64,000 nt of DNA from Pseudoalteromonas shioyasakiensis. GTDB taxonomy: Bacteria > Pseudomonadota > Gammaproteobacteria > Enterobacterales > Alteromonadaceae. Location: NCBI RefSeq assembly GCF_024518675.1, contig NZ_JANIGL010000003.1, positions 496,001 through 560,000 on the forward strand, in the 5' to 3' direction. Shown here in pieces: positions 1-9,662 of the stretch. Each line of letters begins with the position of its first letter. Positions within the stretch are counted from its first letter, which is position 1. A model generated the notes under the pieces. That model saw only the letters and a program-made list of their open reading frames with translations, was not told the origin of the DNA and searched no databases. A program made the translations under genes and the position numbers.

Positions 1-231
1 CCGAATGGCCGTCGTCCTGGCGATGATGTTGTTGATATTGCACTGCGTGTTGTCATGGGGCGCTTATGTTACCCAATTCCAGTTAATGGAACTGATACAG
101 ATTTAGGTTTGTGTACCAGCGATGATGCAAGTGTTGGCACTGTACCATTTACAGACGGCGCACCTGTTGATGCAACTATGATGGATGCAAGCTTTCCATA
201 CCTTGCAACTCCACTTGCAGGGTCTAAATAA
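1..231 (+). CDS. DUF4331 family protein, C-terminal end (partial)
   Basis: An open frame runs from the first base of the window to TAA at 229-231, so only the last 76 residues are present. It opens with PNGRRPGDDVVDIALRVVMG, a signature of the C-terminus of DUF4331 proteins, and ends ...FPYLATPLAGSK. DUF4331 proteins are usually large secreted or periplasmic proteins of unknown function. The next gene starts 11 bp downstream behind a strong AGGAG, so the two are almost certainly cotranscribed. It appears to head the cluster that continues with the lipoprotein, TPR and HupE/UreJ-like genes. The family call is firm for such a short fragment; function is unknown. Confidence 0.8.
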   Translation, partial: PNGRRPGDDVVDIALRVVMGRLCYPIPVNGTDTDLGLCTSDDASVGTVPFTDGAPVDATMMDASFPYLATPLAGSK

Positions 232-242
232 GGAGACTAGTT

Positions 243-758
243 ATGCGTACTTTTAAACTATCACATGGTGTTATGTTATTTGGCGCACTTATATTAAGTG
301 GCTGTAACGATGATGATCATAGTAAACAAGACATGCCTATTGAAGTTGTAAATAAAGCACCTACCGCTTCATCAGCCATGGTAACAACACAAACAGAAGT
401 TGCCATTAACGACATGCTAGAAGGCTCCGATCCTGAAGGTGAGGCCCTAACTTATTCACTGCTAAGTGAACCCATGCTTGGCATGGTTGTAGTGAACAGT
501 GATGGTAGTTATACCTACACACCTAATGCAGAGACCACTGGCTCTGATAGCTTTACATTTGCCGTAAGCGATGGTGTTAACGCCCAAGTAAGTGCGGTGG
601 TTGATATTACTATTGAAGCACTAGAAGTGGATTTCGCACAATTTGGGCGTGCTGCGTTTAGTCAAGCCGCAACCGATAAACCATTGAGTGTTAATGGTCG
701 CGTATTCACCAATGCCGATGCACAGGCTAATTTTGATGATCTGTTAACGGAAAATTAA
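243..758 (+). CDS. Small lipoprotein with one Ig/cadherin-like repeat
   Basis: 171 aa. A lipoprotein signal ends in the lipobox L18-S-G-C21, so it should be lipid-anchored at Cys21 and exposed to the periplasm. After an Asp-rich linker, residues about 37-128 form one Ig/cadherin-like domain of the type repeated in VCBS and RTX adhesins (GSDPEGEALTYSL, then DGSYTYTPN, then DSFTFAVSDG). The C-terminal 40 residues match nothing I know. The start is supported by AGGAG 8 bp upstream. It sits between the DUF4331 gene and a TPR gene, with a short hairpin after its stop. A structural or binding role next to DUF4331 is inference from context. Confidence 0.8.
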   Translation: MRTFKLSHGVMLFGALILSGCNDDDHSKQDMPIEVVNKAPTASSAMVTTQTEVAINDMLEGSDPEGEALTYSLLSEPMLGMVVVNSDGSYTYTPNAETTGSDSFTFAVSDGVNAQVSAVVDITIEALEVDFAQFGRAAFSQAATDKPLSVNGRVFTNADAQANFDDLLTEN

Positions 759-776
759 GCCCTTATGAGAACTTGC

Positions 777-796
777 AGGCCACGGATGGCCTTTTT
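777..796 (+). terminator. Short intrinsic terminator or attenuator
   Basis: Six-bp stem AGGCCA/TGGCCT with a 4-nt loop (CGGA), followed directly by TTTTT. It lies between the lipoprotein stop (758) and the TPR gene start (808), and its T-run abuts the AGGAG of the TPR gene. It probably lowers expression of the downstream pair relative to the DUF4331/lipoprotein pair rather than stopping all transcription. Confidence 0.55.
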
Positions 797-807
797 AGGA
801 GAAAACA

Positions 808-1815
808 ATGATGACTCGTGCACTTTTATACATCACTTTAATCGTACCTTTTTATACCTGGGCTGAGCCTTATATTCCTAGCGGAGATACTGTTATTGCT
901 AAAGCACGCTCTACCAATATAGCTAGGCTCAGCGATGATGAATTAATGAGCCTTTTACTTAGTAGTCAACAAGTCGGACAAACACAAGTCAGTCAAGGGT
1001 TGCTAAAAGCACAACTACATGAACGTTATATACAATCACCAACAGCTGATATTGGTTACATGTATGCACGTGTATTACAGCGCGAACATTTATTCACCAA
1101 AGCACTATTGATCACCCAAGACGTGCTAGAGCACTCCCCTAGACATATAAATACGCATCTACTTCGCGCCAACATACTGATGGTGCAAGGTAAATTTACA
1201 GCGTCAAAGCAACAATGTTTACAATTAACTGGCTTAACAACTATCGATGTCGTAAATACGTGTGCGCTTGATGCATTAAGCCAAGACGGGCAATTAAAGC
1301 AAAGTTACCAAAGCTTAAAAAATAGTATTGTGCCTCATAAACAAAGTGAGTCTACACGTCATGTTCTCGCTGAAATGGCAATGAGGTTGAACAAGCCAAA
1401 AGCGGCATTAAGCCACCTAAATACACTCTCTTTAAACACAGCCCCTGTCAGCCTAGTTGTACTGTGGGCTGATATTCAACTAGCGCTTGGGCATTATCAA
1501 AAAGTACTTAATACGCTCCCTTCATTAACCAGTAATAATCAAAACCTTGAAGATGCCCTATTACTTCGCCTTGCTATTGCCGAACAAAACAATACTAAAA
1601 ACCCACAGAGCGAATGGCAACACCTCATGACGCAGCGTGTACAACTAAGAGAGCTGCGCCAAGATAGGTTTCATGCCAGCTATCTCGCTCGCTATTATTT
1701 AGACCTCAATAAACAGCCTGATAAAGCCTTGTACTGGGCCAAAGTTAATTGGCAACAAGCTAAGCTTGAGTCTGACCAGCAATTGCTAGACCGTGCACAA
1801 GGAGCAACGCTATGA
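808..1815 (+). CDS. Exported TPR-type repeat protein
   Basis: 335 aa with an N-terminal signal peptide (cleavage likely after ...FYTWA, about residue 19). The rest is all-helical with TPR-like pairs, for example around residues 78-130 (ARVLQREHLFTKALLITQDV, then RHINTHLLRANILMVQGKF), so it is likely a periplasmic protein-interaction scaffold. Two adjacent ATGs (808 and 811) follow AGGAGA; 811 has the better spacing, and the difference is one residue. The stop overlaps the start of the HupE/UreJ-like gene by 4 bp (ATGA), which indicates translational coupling. No enzymatic motif is visible. Its partner is probably the membrane protein encoded next. Confidence 0.75.
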   Translation: MMTRALLYITLIVPFYTWAEPYIPSGDTVIAKARSTNIARLSDDELMSLLLSSQQVGQTQVSQGLLKAQLHERYIQSPTADIGYMYARVLQREHLFTKALLITQDVLEHSPRHINTHLLRANILMVQGKFTASKQQCLQLTGLTTIDVVNTCALDALSQDGQLKQSYQSLKNSIVPHKQSESTRHVLAEMAMRLNKPKAALSHLNTLSLNTAPVSLVVLWADIQLALGHYQKVLNTLPSLTSNNQNLEDALLLRLAIAEQNNTKNPQSEWQHLMTQRVQLRELRQDRFHASYLARYYLDLNKQPDKALYWAKVNWQQAKLESDQQLLDRAQGATL

Positions 1816-2924
1816 AAACCCTATTATGCACCCTGCTATATACTGCCTGTATCATGCTCAGCCAAGTGACATATAGCCATCAACTAAGTACCAGCTATCT
1901 TAACTTAGAACAAACAGAGACAATAAATGATCAAAGCAAACTAACCGGTTACTGGCAAATTCAACTCGCCGATTTAGAGCAAAAAGTTGCCTTTGATTTA
2001 AACGCCGATGGTCATATAACATGGCAAGAAATAACCACAAAACGCACCACCATCGATGAATTTGTCTCTGACTCTGTTAGTGCAACAATATCTAACAAAC
2101 ACACCTGCGCATTGACAAGCAATGGCCCCTTACAACTGGATTCTCACTTTAATCAACCTTATGTGGTGATCCCCTTGAGCTTTATTTGTCCAACAAGCGA
2201 TGCTTTTACGCTTAGTTACAGTGCTTTTTTTAATTTAGATGCGAATCACAAAGCGATTACAACCATAAATAAACACACTCGCATTTTTAGTGCTGGCAAC
2301 TCAACGCAAACCATTGATTTCACAGGCAGTGGTTACCTAGCAACGTTTACTCAGTATGTGTATCAAGGCGTATTGCATATTTGGATGGGCCCCGATCATA
2401 TTTTATTTTTAATTGCACTATTACTAACCTGTGTACTGGTACGTAACAACAAAAAATGGCATGGTATTGGTTCTAAGTTAACTATTTTTAAGCACACCGC
2501 GTGGATAGTCACCGCATTTACGTTAGCCCATTCAATTACCTTAACGGCAACGGCTATGAACATACTTTCACCGAATAGTCGCTGGGTAGAACTTGGTATT
2601 GCTATTTCCGTGTTATTCGCTGCGCTGAATAATATTTGGCCTGTGATACTACGATTAGGTTGGATCACCTTTGGCTTTGGTTTATTGCATGGAATGGGGT
2701 TTGCCAGTGTATTGGGCGAGCTGGGTTTATCTAATGACTACCAGTTACTGAGTGTATTAGCCTTTAATTTAGGCGTAGAAATCGGCCAACTCGCTATCCT
2801 AATTGTTGCCCTGCCATTACTGATTTTGGCAAGAAACCACGCTTGGTATCAAAAATGGTTAATGCCTGCAGGGTCATTAGCGATAGCGTTAATCGCCATA
2901 CAGTGGTCAATAGAGCGTATTTAG
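1812..2924 (+). CDS. HupE/UreJ-like membrane protein
   Basis: 370 aa. A signal peptide (about 1-22) is followed by an extracytoplasmic domain of about 160 residues. This contains an EF-hand-like loop, DLNADGHITWQE (about residues 63-74), with Asp/Asn/Asp/Glu at calcium-ligand positions. From about residue 185 there are six or seven membrane segments with the HupE/UreJ family signatures HIWMGPDHILFLIALL, AHSITL and GFGLLHGMGFASVLGELGL. HupE and UreJ are linked to nickel or metal handling; this extended variant is found with DUF4331 and TPR genes in marine bacteria, and its substrate is not known to me. Its stop overlaps the stop of the convergent TetR gene by 3 bp. Confidence 0.8.
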   Translation: MKTLLCTLLYTACIMLSQVTYSHQLSTSYLNLEQTETINDQSKLTGYWQIQLADLEQKVAFDLNADGHITWQEITTKRTTIDEFVSDSVSATISNKHTCALTSNGPLQLDSHFNQPYVVIPLSFICPTSDAFTLSYSAFFNLDANHKAITTINKHTRIFSAGNSTQTIDFTGSGYLATFTQYVYQGVLHIWMGPDHILFLIALLLTCVLVRNNKKWHGIGSKLTIFKHTAWIVTAFTLAHSITLTATAMNILSPNSRWVELGIAISVLFAALNNIWPVILRLGWITFGFGLLHGMGFASVLGELGLSNDYQLLSVLAFNLGVEIGQLAILIVALPLLILARNHAWYQKWLMPAGSLAIALIAIQWSIERI

Positions 2925-3538
2925 TCAAAAGGGGTAATTAAGGTTTTCATTGCCGGGCGAACTGCAATTAATAAAAGCTCTTTATCTATACTTGGATTAA
3001 GTATTTTGCGCATTAACAACCCATTCATCAGCGCGAACATCACTTCAATGCGGCTATCTATTTCAGCCGCTTTGGCTGCTTTTATCGGACTGCGCTCACC
3101 GACTAATAAACTACGCATCTTTTCTCTGGCTTGAAGGTCCGACTTGCGTAGTAACCGCGCGACTTTTTCATTGCGTGCAGCTTCTGACTGCATTTCTAAA
3201 TCAAGTGCGCCTTGATCAACATCAATATGGCGCTCTACACCTGAATCTAGCCCATTAAGTAATATAGTGACCAAATTACCAGGTTGATCTTCAAACTCTT
3301 GAAAGACAGAAAATAGCTCTTCCATATCTCGTTCGATAATAGATTCTATAATCGCTTCTTTACTGGCGAAATAATTATAGATATGCCCTGCACTCATACC
3401 CGCTGTTCTCGATATTTCAGCCATTCCAGCCCCGTGATAGCCTTTCCGCTTAAAGCAATCGGCAGCGGCACATAGTACTTGTTCTCGACGCGCTTGCGCT
3501 AAAGCGGGATCTGTTTTTCTCTTCGTTTTCGTGTTCAT
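2921..3538 (-). CDS. TetR/AcrR family transcriptional regulator
   Basis: 205 aa. The N-terminal DNA-binding domain is clear (AAADCFKRKGYHGAGMAEISRTAGMSAGHIYNYFASKEAIIESII, split here: helix-turn-helix about residues 41-63). The C-terminal ligand domain is typical in length. It follows the RND pump genes on the same strand with a 124-bp gap, so it is the presumed ligand-responsive repressor of the pump. The gap upstream of its start carries a 15-bp inverted repeat that could be its own operator. The palindrome in front of the fusion-protein gene (9384-9415) is the other candidate target. No strong Shine-Dalgarno sequence precedes the ATG at 3538. Confidence 0.88.
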   Translation of the reverse strand: MNTKTKRKTDPALAQARREQVLCAAADCFKRKGYHGAGMAEISRTAGMSAGHIYNYFASKEAIIESIIERDMEELFSVFQEFEDQPGNLVTILLNGLDSGVERHIDVDQGALDLEMQSEAARNEKVARLLRKSDLQAREKMRSLLVGERSPIKAAKAAEIDSRIEVMFALMNGLLMRKILNPSIDKELLLIAVRPAMKTLITPFD

Positions 3539-3584
3539 GGTGTTTTCAAAAAAGCACTGCTCTTTTTAACCTCTAACTTAAAAA

Positions 3585-3656
3585 TTATCACTAGTTTACA
3601 CGATCTTAACCACTGACCTTGTGCGTTACAACAAGAACTAAGTAAACTAGTGATAA
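3585..3656. repeat. 15-bp inverted repeat in the tetR promoter region
   Basis: TTATCACTAGTTTAC at 3585-3599 is repeated exactly in inverted form at 3642-3656, 42 bp apart. Each arm is itself a partial palindrome centred on ACTAGT. The pair fills the region between the outer-membrane factor stop (3665) and the tetR start (3538). Two TetR dimer sites spaced for looping, or autoregulation, is the likely reading. A long hairpin is less likely because the spacing is large and no T-run follows. Confidence 0.6.
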
Positions 3657-3662
3657 AAACCA

Positions 3663-5072
3663 TTATTGTGTTTGGTGCTCTGGCCGTTGCCAACCGCCAC
3701 CTACCGCTTTGTATAGGCTAATTTGACTTGCAATATAGGCCTTTTTACCCGTGATCAGTTGCTGTCCTGCACTTACCCAGTTTCTTTGCGCATCAAGCAC
3801 TTGCAAGTAGCTGTCGGCCCCTTTTTCAAAGCGTGCTTGTGATAACGTAAAGGTCACTTGGTTACTGTTATAAAGCTCCTCAAGCGCTGCCAACTGCTGC
3901 ATATAGCCAGCTCTATCCGCTAGTGAATCAGACACTTCCTTAAATGCTTGCTGAATTGTTTGCTCATAAGTTGTTAAAGCGATTTCTTGCTGAGCTTGAG
4001 CAACATCTAAATTAGCTTGGTTTCGGCCCATATTAAAAATTGGTAAATTTATCGAAGGCACAAAACTCCATGTACCCGTTCCCGCTGAAAACAAATTATC
4101 TAAATCAGCTGAAGCAGTACCTGCATTAGCGGTTAAACTAATACTGGGGAAAAAAGCCGCTTTTGCTACACCTATATTGGCATTTGCTGCGAGTAAACGA
4201 TATTCAGCCGCTTTAATATCTGGACGTTGCTCTAATAATTCAGACGGTAAACCCACGGGAACCGCAGGAAAGTTAAGTACTTCATCCAAGCTTTGTTCAG
4301 GTAACAACTCAGTGGCCACCACTTTTCCCACCAGTAAATCTAACGCGTTTTTATCGCGCTTTAATAAACGTTGATAATTGGCAATATCCACTTTCGCTGT
4401 GGCAACCGTGCTTTGTACTTGTGCCAGACTTAACTTAGAAGCTGCGCCAAGTGCATAGGTTTTTTCCATTAATTCAAGGGACTCTTGCTGGCTGGAAAGC
4501 GTTTCATGAGCAAGTGCCAATAGCTCTTTATCGGCTGCATAGTTAAGCCATGCATTAACAAGTTCTGCAATTAAACTAATTTTAACACTGGTTTGTGCTT
4601 GCTCTGAGGCATACAAAGTTTGTAATGCTTGATCTGATTGATTACGTACTTTTCCCCATAAGTCCAACTCGTAAGCCGTCATGCCCACAGTAGCAGAATA
4701 GCTTTCGCTTATGCTGGCACTGCCAGTTGATGACAAATCAGCAGGCAGTCGTTGGCGTGTCCCCGATGCTGAAAAATCAATCGAGGGATACAAGGCTGAG
4801 TCTTCTATTTGATATAACGCTCTGACTTGCTGCACGTTAAGTGCAGCAAGTTTAATGTCTTTATTATGGATTAAGGTTTGTTCGATTAAGGCTTGCAGCT
4901 TTTCGTTATTAAAAAACTGCTGCCATTTTAAATCGGCAATATTACCTTGTCCGCTTTCAACCCCGTAGCTGTCTGGCACAGGTAGTTCAATATCCTCAAG
5001 CTCAGGTGCCATTTGACACGCGCTTAATACCAGCGCACTGATACTTGCTAGGCTCAATGTTTTAAACTTCAT
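3663..5072 (-). CDS. RND efflux outer-membrane factor (OprM/NodT family lipoprotein)
   Basis: 469 aa. The signal ends in lipobox L16-S-A-C19, so it is lipid-anchored. Two OEP repeats give the beta-barrel plus periplasmic alpha-helical tunnel of the TolC/OprM fold; recognisable parts are [11 protein letters not shown] (about residue 134) and [15 protein letters not shown] (about residue 280). Length is normal for the family. It overlaps the pump gene by 11 bp, so the two are translationally coupled. It should form the exit duct for the fusion protein and pump encoded upstream. It lies third in the operon, before the tetR gene. Confidence 0.93.
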   Translation of the reverse strand: MKFKTLSLASISALVLSACQMAPELEDIELPVPDSYGVESGQGNIADLKWQQFFNNEKLQALIEQTLIHNKDIKLAALNVQQVRALYQIEDSALYPSIDFSASGTRQRLPADLSSTGSASISESYSATVGMTAYELDLWGKVRNQSDQALQTLYASEQAQTSVKISLIAELVNAWLNYAADKELLALAHETLSSQQESLELMEKTYALGAASKLSLAQVQSTVATAKVDIANYQRLLKRDKNALDLLVGKVVATELLPEQSLDEVLNFPAVPVGLPSELLEQRPDIKAAEYRLLAANANIGVAKAAFFPSISLTANAGTASADLDNLFSAGTGTWSFVPSINLPIFNMGRNQANLDVAQAQQEIALTTYEQTIQQAFKEVSDSLADRAGYMQQLAALEELYNSNQVTFTLSQARFEKGADSYLQVLDAQRNWVSAGQQLITGKKAYIASQISLYKAVGGGWQRPEHQTQ

Positions 5073-8000
5073 TTGATTGCTCCTGCGCTACGGTTTTATG
5101 TTTACCCGGAAACACTCGTCTTACTAAGACAAAGAATAATGGCACAAATACCACCACAATAACCGACGAAGCTAAGGTGCCACCAATCACCGAAATACCC
5201 AGTGCATTTTGCGCACCTGAGCCTGCACTTGAAGCAATAGCCAGAGGTAACACACCACAAATAAATGCCATTGAGGTCATTAAAATCGGCCTCAGTCTAA
5301 GCTTCACCGCAGTGATCGCCGCATCGACTAACTCCATCCCTTCATCCATTTTGTGAATCGCAAACTCAACGATCAAAATCGCATTTTTAGAAGCAAGACC
5401 AATAGTTGTCAGTAGGCCAACTTGTAGGTAAATATCGTTTGATAAACCACCAACAAAGGCGGCCATAGCAGCACCAAAAACACCCAGTGGTACTATCATC
5501 ATTACCGCCGCAGGGACAGACCAACTCTCGTAAAGAGCCGCTAAACATAAAAACACCACCAGTAATGATAACGCGTAAAGCATTGGAGCTTGGCCACCAC
5601 TTAGACGCTCTTCATAAGAAATACCCGTCCACTCAAAGGCAATACCCGCAGGTAACTGTTTAACCAGTTTTTCTATTTCGTCCATCGCTTGGCCTGTACT
5701 GTATCCTGGCGCTGCAGCACCTTGAATTTCCATGGCTGAAAAGCCATTGTAACGCTCAAGACGTGGCGAGCCGTACGTCCAATAAGACTGGGCAAATGCT
5801 GTAAATGGCACCATGTCACCATTGCTATTACGGACATACCACTTGTCTAAATCTTCTGGTGCCATGCGTGATTCAGCCGTACCTTGTAGATACACTTTTT
5901 TAACTCGGCCACGGTCAATAAAATCATTGACGTAGCTACTACCCCATGCAGTTGACAACGTACTGTTGATATCAGCCTGAGTTAACCCTAAGGCTTGTGC
6001 TTTTGCTAAATCAATATCGAGTTCAAGCTCAGGTTTATCTTCTTGGCCGTTAGGACGAACACCTGCCAACACCGGACTTTGAGCAGCCATTCCTAAAAGC
6101 ATATTACGTGCTTCTAGCAATTTATCGTGACCTAAGCCAACACGGTCTTGCAAGAACAGAGTAAAACCATTGGCGGTACCTAGCTCAACAACTGCAGGCG
6201 GTGGGAAAGCAAACACAAAGGCTTCTTTAATCGTAGAAAAGTAACCCATTGCTTTGCCTGCAACTGCACCAACAGCTAAGTCATCACGTTGGCGTTCATC
6301 CCAGTGCTTTAAGCCAACAAAACCAATAGCGGCGTTTTGTCCAGAGCCTGCAAAACTAAACCCAGTTACACTAAACACCGAGCGCACTGCTTCAGATTGG
6401 TCTTCTAAGTAGTGCTTTTCCATTTTTTCAACCACTTTAAGCGTTTGCTCGGTTGTTGAACCTGCTGGTAAGCTTACTTGATTAAACAAAATACCTTGGT
6501 CTTCATCTGGTAAAAAAGCTGATGGAAGTTGTGAGAATATAAACACCATACCGCCAACAATTAAGCCGTAGCATAAAAGGTAACGTTTACTGTGTTTGAT
6601 CATTCGCCCCACAAAGCTTTGCGCACCGCTATTTGTTTTATCAAAACCACGGTTAAAGCCAATAAAGAAGCGACCAAATAACGACTTATTATTATGTACA
6701 TGGCTTGGTTTTAACATAGTTGCACACAGTGCAGGCGTTAGTATAAGCGCAACTAATACAGATAAGCTCATTGCAGTTACTAAAGTCACTGAGAATTGAC
6801 GGTAAATAACCCCTGTAGAGCCGGCAAAGAATGCCATTGGTACAAATACGGCCGACAACACCATGGCAATACCCACCAGTGCACCTTTGATTTCATCCAT
6901 TGATTTTCGGGTTGCTTCAATAGGAGAAAGTTTCTCTTCGGTCATAACCCGCTCTACGTTTTCAACCACAACAATGGCATCATCCACCAGCAAACCGATG
7001 GCCAGTACCATAGCAAACATGGTTAACGTATTAATTGAATAGCCCAGCACTTGCAGCACAGCAAACGTACCAAGTAAAACCACAGGTACCGCAATGGTTG
7101 GGATCAAGGTTGCACGAAAATTTTGTAAGAACAAATACATCACCACAAACACAAGCACCACGGCTTCTATTAATGTGCTGACTACTTTTTCAATTGATAA
7201 GGTTACAAATGGCGTTGTATCGTAAGGAATAACTACCGCCAAGCCTTCTGGAAAGAAAGGCTCAAGCTCAGCAAGTGCCGCTTTAACACCTTGTGCAGTA
7301 TCAAGGGCATTTGCACCACTGGCCAATTTTATCCCTAAACCTGAGGCTGGTTTACCATTATAACGGGCTACAACCGCGTAGCTTTCGCCCCCTAATTCGA
7401 CTTTTGCTACGTCAGATAAACGTACCACTGAACCATCATCATTGGTCTTAACAAAAATATTTCTAAATTGTTCAGGGGTTTGTAAGCGGCTTTGCGCTGT
7501 CACAGTGGCATTTAATTGTTGTCCTGCAACAGCTGGTAATGCACCTAACTGGCCTGCTGAAACTTGGGCATTTTGCGCACTAATTGACGCGCTGATATCC
7601 GCAGGGGTGAGTTCATATTTTTGTAGCATATTAGGGTCAAGCCAAATACGCATCGCATATTGTGAACCAAATAACTGTACTTCCCCTACACCGTTTACAC
7701 GTGAAACGATATCTTGCACATTTGACGCAACATAATCACCAATATCAATGTTATTCATGCTGCCATCTTCAGACACAAAACCTGCAACCATTAAAAAGTT
7801 ACGCGCAGACTTTGCCACTGACACACCTTGGCGTTGTACTTCTTCAGGTAATAAAGGCGTAGCCAAAGCAAGTTTATTCTGTACCTGAACTTGTGCAATA
7901 TCAGGATCGGTATCAGCATCAAAAGTAAGGGTTAATGTGGCTGAGCCATTAGATTCAGAGGTTGATGACATATAAAGCAAGCCATCTAAGCCTTTCATTT

Positions 8001-8202
8001 TTTGTTCAATCACCTGAGTAACTGTATCTTCTAAGGTTTGGGCAGACGCACCTGGGTAACTTGCTTGAATACTAATCGCCGGAGGTGCAATTGACGGATA
8101 CTGAGCGACCGGTAATCCTCTGACCGCCAATACACCCGCGAGCATAACTACAATTGCTAACACCCAAGCAAAAATGGGTCTGTCGATAAAAAATCGTGAC
8201 AT
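5062..8202 (-). CDS. RND multidrug efflux pump, HAE1 family (AcrB/MexB-like)
   Basis: 1046 aa, full length for HAE1 pumps. The N-terminus [20 protein letters not shown] is the classic AcrB opening. The proton-relay residues are present: the Asp-Asp pair in [19 protein letters not shown] (TM4) and the Lys in [14 protein letters not shown] (TM10). Two porter and docking repeats fill the periplasmic loops. It exports drugs or metabolites from the inner membrane and periplasm using proton motive force, as a trimer with the adjacent fusion protein and outer-membrane factor. It starts 12 bp after the fusion-protein stop with GGAG upstream, in one operon controlled from the palindrome at 9384-9415. 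Substrates cannot be read from sequence. Confidence 0.95.
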   Translation of the reverse strand: MSRFFIDRPIFAWVLAIVVMLAGVLAVRGLPVAQYPSIAPPAISIQASYPGASAQTLEDTVTQVIEQKMKGLDGLLYMSSTSESNGSATLTLTFDADTDPDIAQVQVQNKLALATPLLPEEVQRQGVSVAKSARNFLMVAGFVSEDGSMNNIDIGDYVASNVQDIVSRVNGVGEVQLFGSQYAMRIWLDPNMLQKYELTPADISASISAQNAQVSAGQLGALPAVAGQQLNATVTAQSRLQTPEQFRNIFVKTNDDGSVVRLSDVAKVELGGESYAVVARYNGKPASGLGIKLASGANALDTAQGVKAALAELEPFFPEGLAVVIPYDTTPFVTLSIEKVVSTLIEAVVLVFVVMYLFLQNFRATLIPTIAVPVVLLGTFAVLQVLGYSINTLTMFAMVLAIGLLVDDAIVVVENVERVMTEEKLSPIEATRKSMDEIKGALVGIAMVLSAVFVPMAFFAGSTGVIYRQFSVTLVTAMSLSVLVALILTPALCATMLKPSHVHNNKSLFGRFFIGFNRGFDKTNSGAQSFVGRMIKHSKRYLLCYGLIVGGMVFIFSQLPSAFLPDEDQGILFNQVSLPAGSTTEQTLKVVEKMEKHYLEDQSEAVRSVFSVTGFSFAGSGQNAAIGFVGLKHWDERQRDDLAVGAVAGKAMGYFSTIKEAFVFAFPPPAVVELGTANGFTLFLQDRVGLGHDKLLEARNMLLGMAAQSPVLAGVRPNGQEDKPELELDIDLAKAQALGLTQADINSTLSTAWGSSYVNDFIDRGRVKKVYLQGTAESRMAPEDLDKWYVRNSNGDMVPFTAFAQSYWTYGSPRLERYNGFSAMEIQGAAAPGYSTGQAMDEIEKLVKQLPAGIAFEWTGISYEERLSGGQAPMLYALSLLVVFLCLAALYESWSVPAAVMMIVPLGVFGAAMAAFVGGLSNDIYLQVGLLTTIGLASKNAILIVEFAIHKMDEGMELVDAAITAVKLRLRPILMTSMAFICGVLPLAIASSAGSGAQNALGISVIGGTLASSVIVVVFVPLFFVLVRRVFPGKHKTVAQEQSNEV

Positions 8203-8214
8203 TTAATGGCTCCG

Positions 8215-9372
8215 TTATTGAGTTTTAGCTGCGGTTTCAGCAGGCACAGCATTAACAGGTGCGCCAGGTGCTATTTTTTGTAAGCCTTCAACAATGAGTT
8301 TATCGCCATCGTTTAGGCCTTCTGTGATCAACCAATTAGAACCAACTGTACGGTCGGTTTTTAAAACGCGCGGCTCAACGGTGTTGTCTTTACTAACCAC
8401 CATTGCTGTTGGCTCACCTTTGGTATTACGGCTAATACCACGTTGGGGGGCTAAAATCGCATTGTTTTTTACACCTTCAACTATCACCGCACGTACATAC
8501 ATGCCCGGTAATAATAGTTTTTCTGGATTTGGAAACTCTGCGCGCAATGTGACTGAGCCGGTGCTTGGATCAACCGTTACTTCAGAAAACTGCAACCTTC
8601 CTTGATGAGGATAAATCGACCCATCTTCCATTTTTAATTCAACATTTGAATGTAACGCCAAATCTTTATCAAGCTCACCATTGGCAATGGCTTTTTTCAA
8701 GCGCGTTAACTCACTGCTTGATTGGGTTAAATCAACATAAATAGGATCAAGTTGGGTGACAGTAGCAAGTGCTGTTGCTTGGTTGGCGCTTACTAACGCA
8801 CCGGCTGTGACATTTGATTTACCAATTTGACCACTGATAGGTGATTTCACTTTACTGTAGTCTAAGTTAATTTGCGCTGTTTTAAGTTGCGCTTGAGCAG
8901 TCAATAAATCAGCTTCTGCACCTTTATAACTGGCATCGGCTTCGTCAAAGTCTTGCTGGCTTACCGCCTTAATTTTTAATAGTTCATCATAGCGTTCAGA
9001 CTTTGCTTTAGCATTCGCAATGCTCGCTTTCGCTTTAGTAATGGCCGCCTTGCTTGTTGCCACTTGCGCTTCGAAGGTTGAAGCATCTATTTGATAAAGA
9101 GCTTGGCCTTTTTTAACTTCAGCCCCTTGAGTAAATAAGCGAGACTGAATAATGCCACTGACTTGCGGGCGAATTTCAGACACTTGCGATGCAGCAACAC
9201 GACCAGGTAGTTCTTTGGTTAAAGTCAGAGGTTGACTTTTTAATGTTACAACCCCAACTGGAGTGGCTTTTGGAGCCTGTTGGCTTGCCTGAGGACTCTG
9301 GTCGCAACCAGATAAAATAACTGCACTGGCTAAAGCTGACACTGCAAATAAGACGACGCGAGAACGCTGCAT
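8215..9372 (-). CDS. RND periplasmic membrane-fusion protein (AcrA/MexA-like)
   Basis: 385 aa from the ATG at 9372. The lipobox V-I-L-S-G-C gives a lipoprotein anchor at about residue 23. Domain order is typical: barrel-sandwich hybrid (GRVAASQVSEIRPQVSGII), a Lys/Ala-rich alpha-hairpin, the second half of the lipoyl-like domain (SPISGQIGKSNVTAGALV), then beta-barrel and membrane-proximal domains. A longer frame opens at 9405, but that start lies inside the operator palindrome, whereas the ATG at 9372 has AAGGG at a suitable distance. It is the first gene of the pump operon and links pump to outer-membrane factor. Confidence 0.92.
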   Translation of the reverse strand: MQRSRVVLFAVSALASAVILSGCDQSPQASQQAPKATPVGVVTLKSQPLTLTKELPGRVAASQVSEIRPQVSGIIQSRLFTQGAEVKKGQALYQIDASTFEAQVATSKAAITKAKASIANAKAKSERYDELLKIKAVSQQDFDEADASYKGAEADLLTAQAQLKTAQINLDYSKVKSPISGQIGKSNVTAGALVSANQATALATVTQLDPIYVDLTQSSSELTRLKKAIANGELDKDLALHSNVELKMEDGSIYPHQGRLQFSEVTVDPSTGSVTLRAEFPNPEKLLLPGMYVRAVIVEGVKNNAILAPQRGISRNTKGEPTAMVVSKDNTVEPRVLKTDRTVGSNWLITEGLNDGDKLIVEGLQKIAPGAPVNAVPAETAAKTQ

Positions 9373-9383
9373 GTTAACTACCC

Positions 9384-9415
9384 TTAATTTAGAATGAACG
9401 ATCATTCTAAATTAA
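9384..9415 (-). promoter_or_regulatory. Near-perfect 32-bp operator palindrome of the RND operon
   Basis: Two 14-bp arms are exact inverted copies (TTAATTTAGAATGA and its complement) around a 4-bp centre ACGA, so 30 of 32 positions are symmetric. It begins 12 bp upstream of the fusion-protein start and overlaps the predicted -10 element. This is the normal layout for a TetR-type repressor site. The adjacent tetR product is the obvious candidate ligand, though its own promoter carries a different inverted repeat. Confidence 0.75.
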
Positions 9416-9431
9416 AATGCTTTCAGATCAA
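9404..9431 (-). promoter_or_regulatory. Predicted sigma-70 promoter of the RND operon
   Basis: On the minus strand a -35 TTGATC (9426-9431) and a -10 TAGAAT (9404-9409) are separated by 16 bp. The -10 lies inside the operator palindrome, so a bound repressor would block polymerase. Confidence 0.5.
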
Positions 9432-9662
9432 CATTAATTAAGAATTATTTGCATAACTTTACAAAGTAAAACGAATTAAGCTAGAACGAGAGAAAATTAT
9501 CAGTATGGCTCTAAAGAGCTTTGTGTTTAGAAGTGAACTTTAAGCTGTTGTGTTTGGTTTTTGACCAGGCTGAGCCGGCTATAAAACCATGAAAAGTCAA
9601 CAGGCTCTAATAAAGCACTGCTGACTGGGTATATTTACGATATGAAATACAGATTTAAAACC

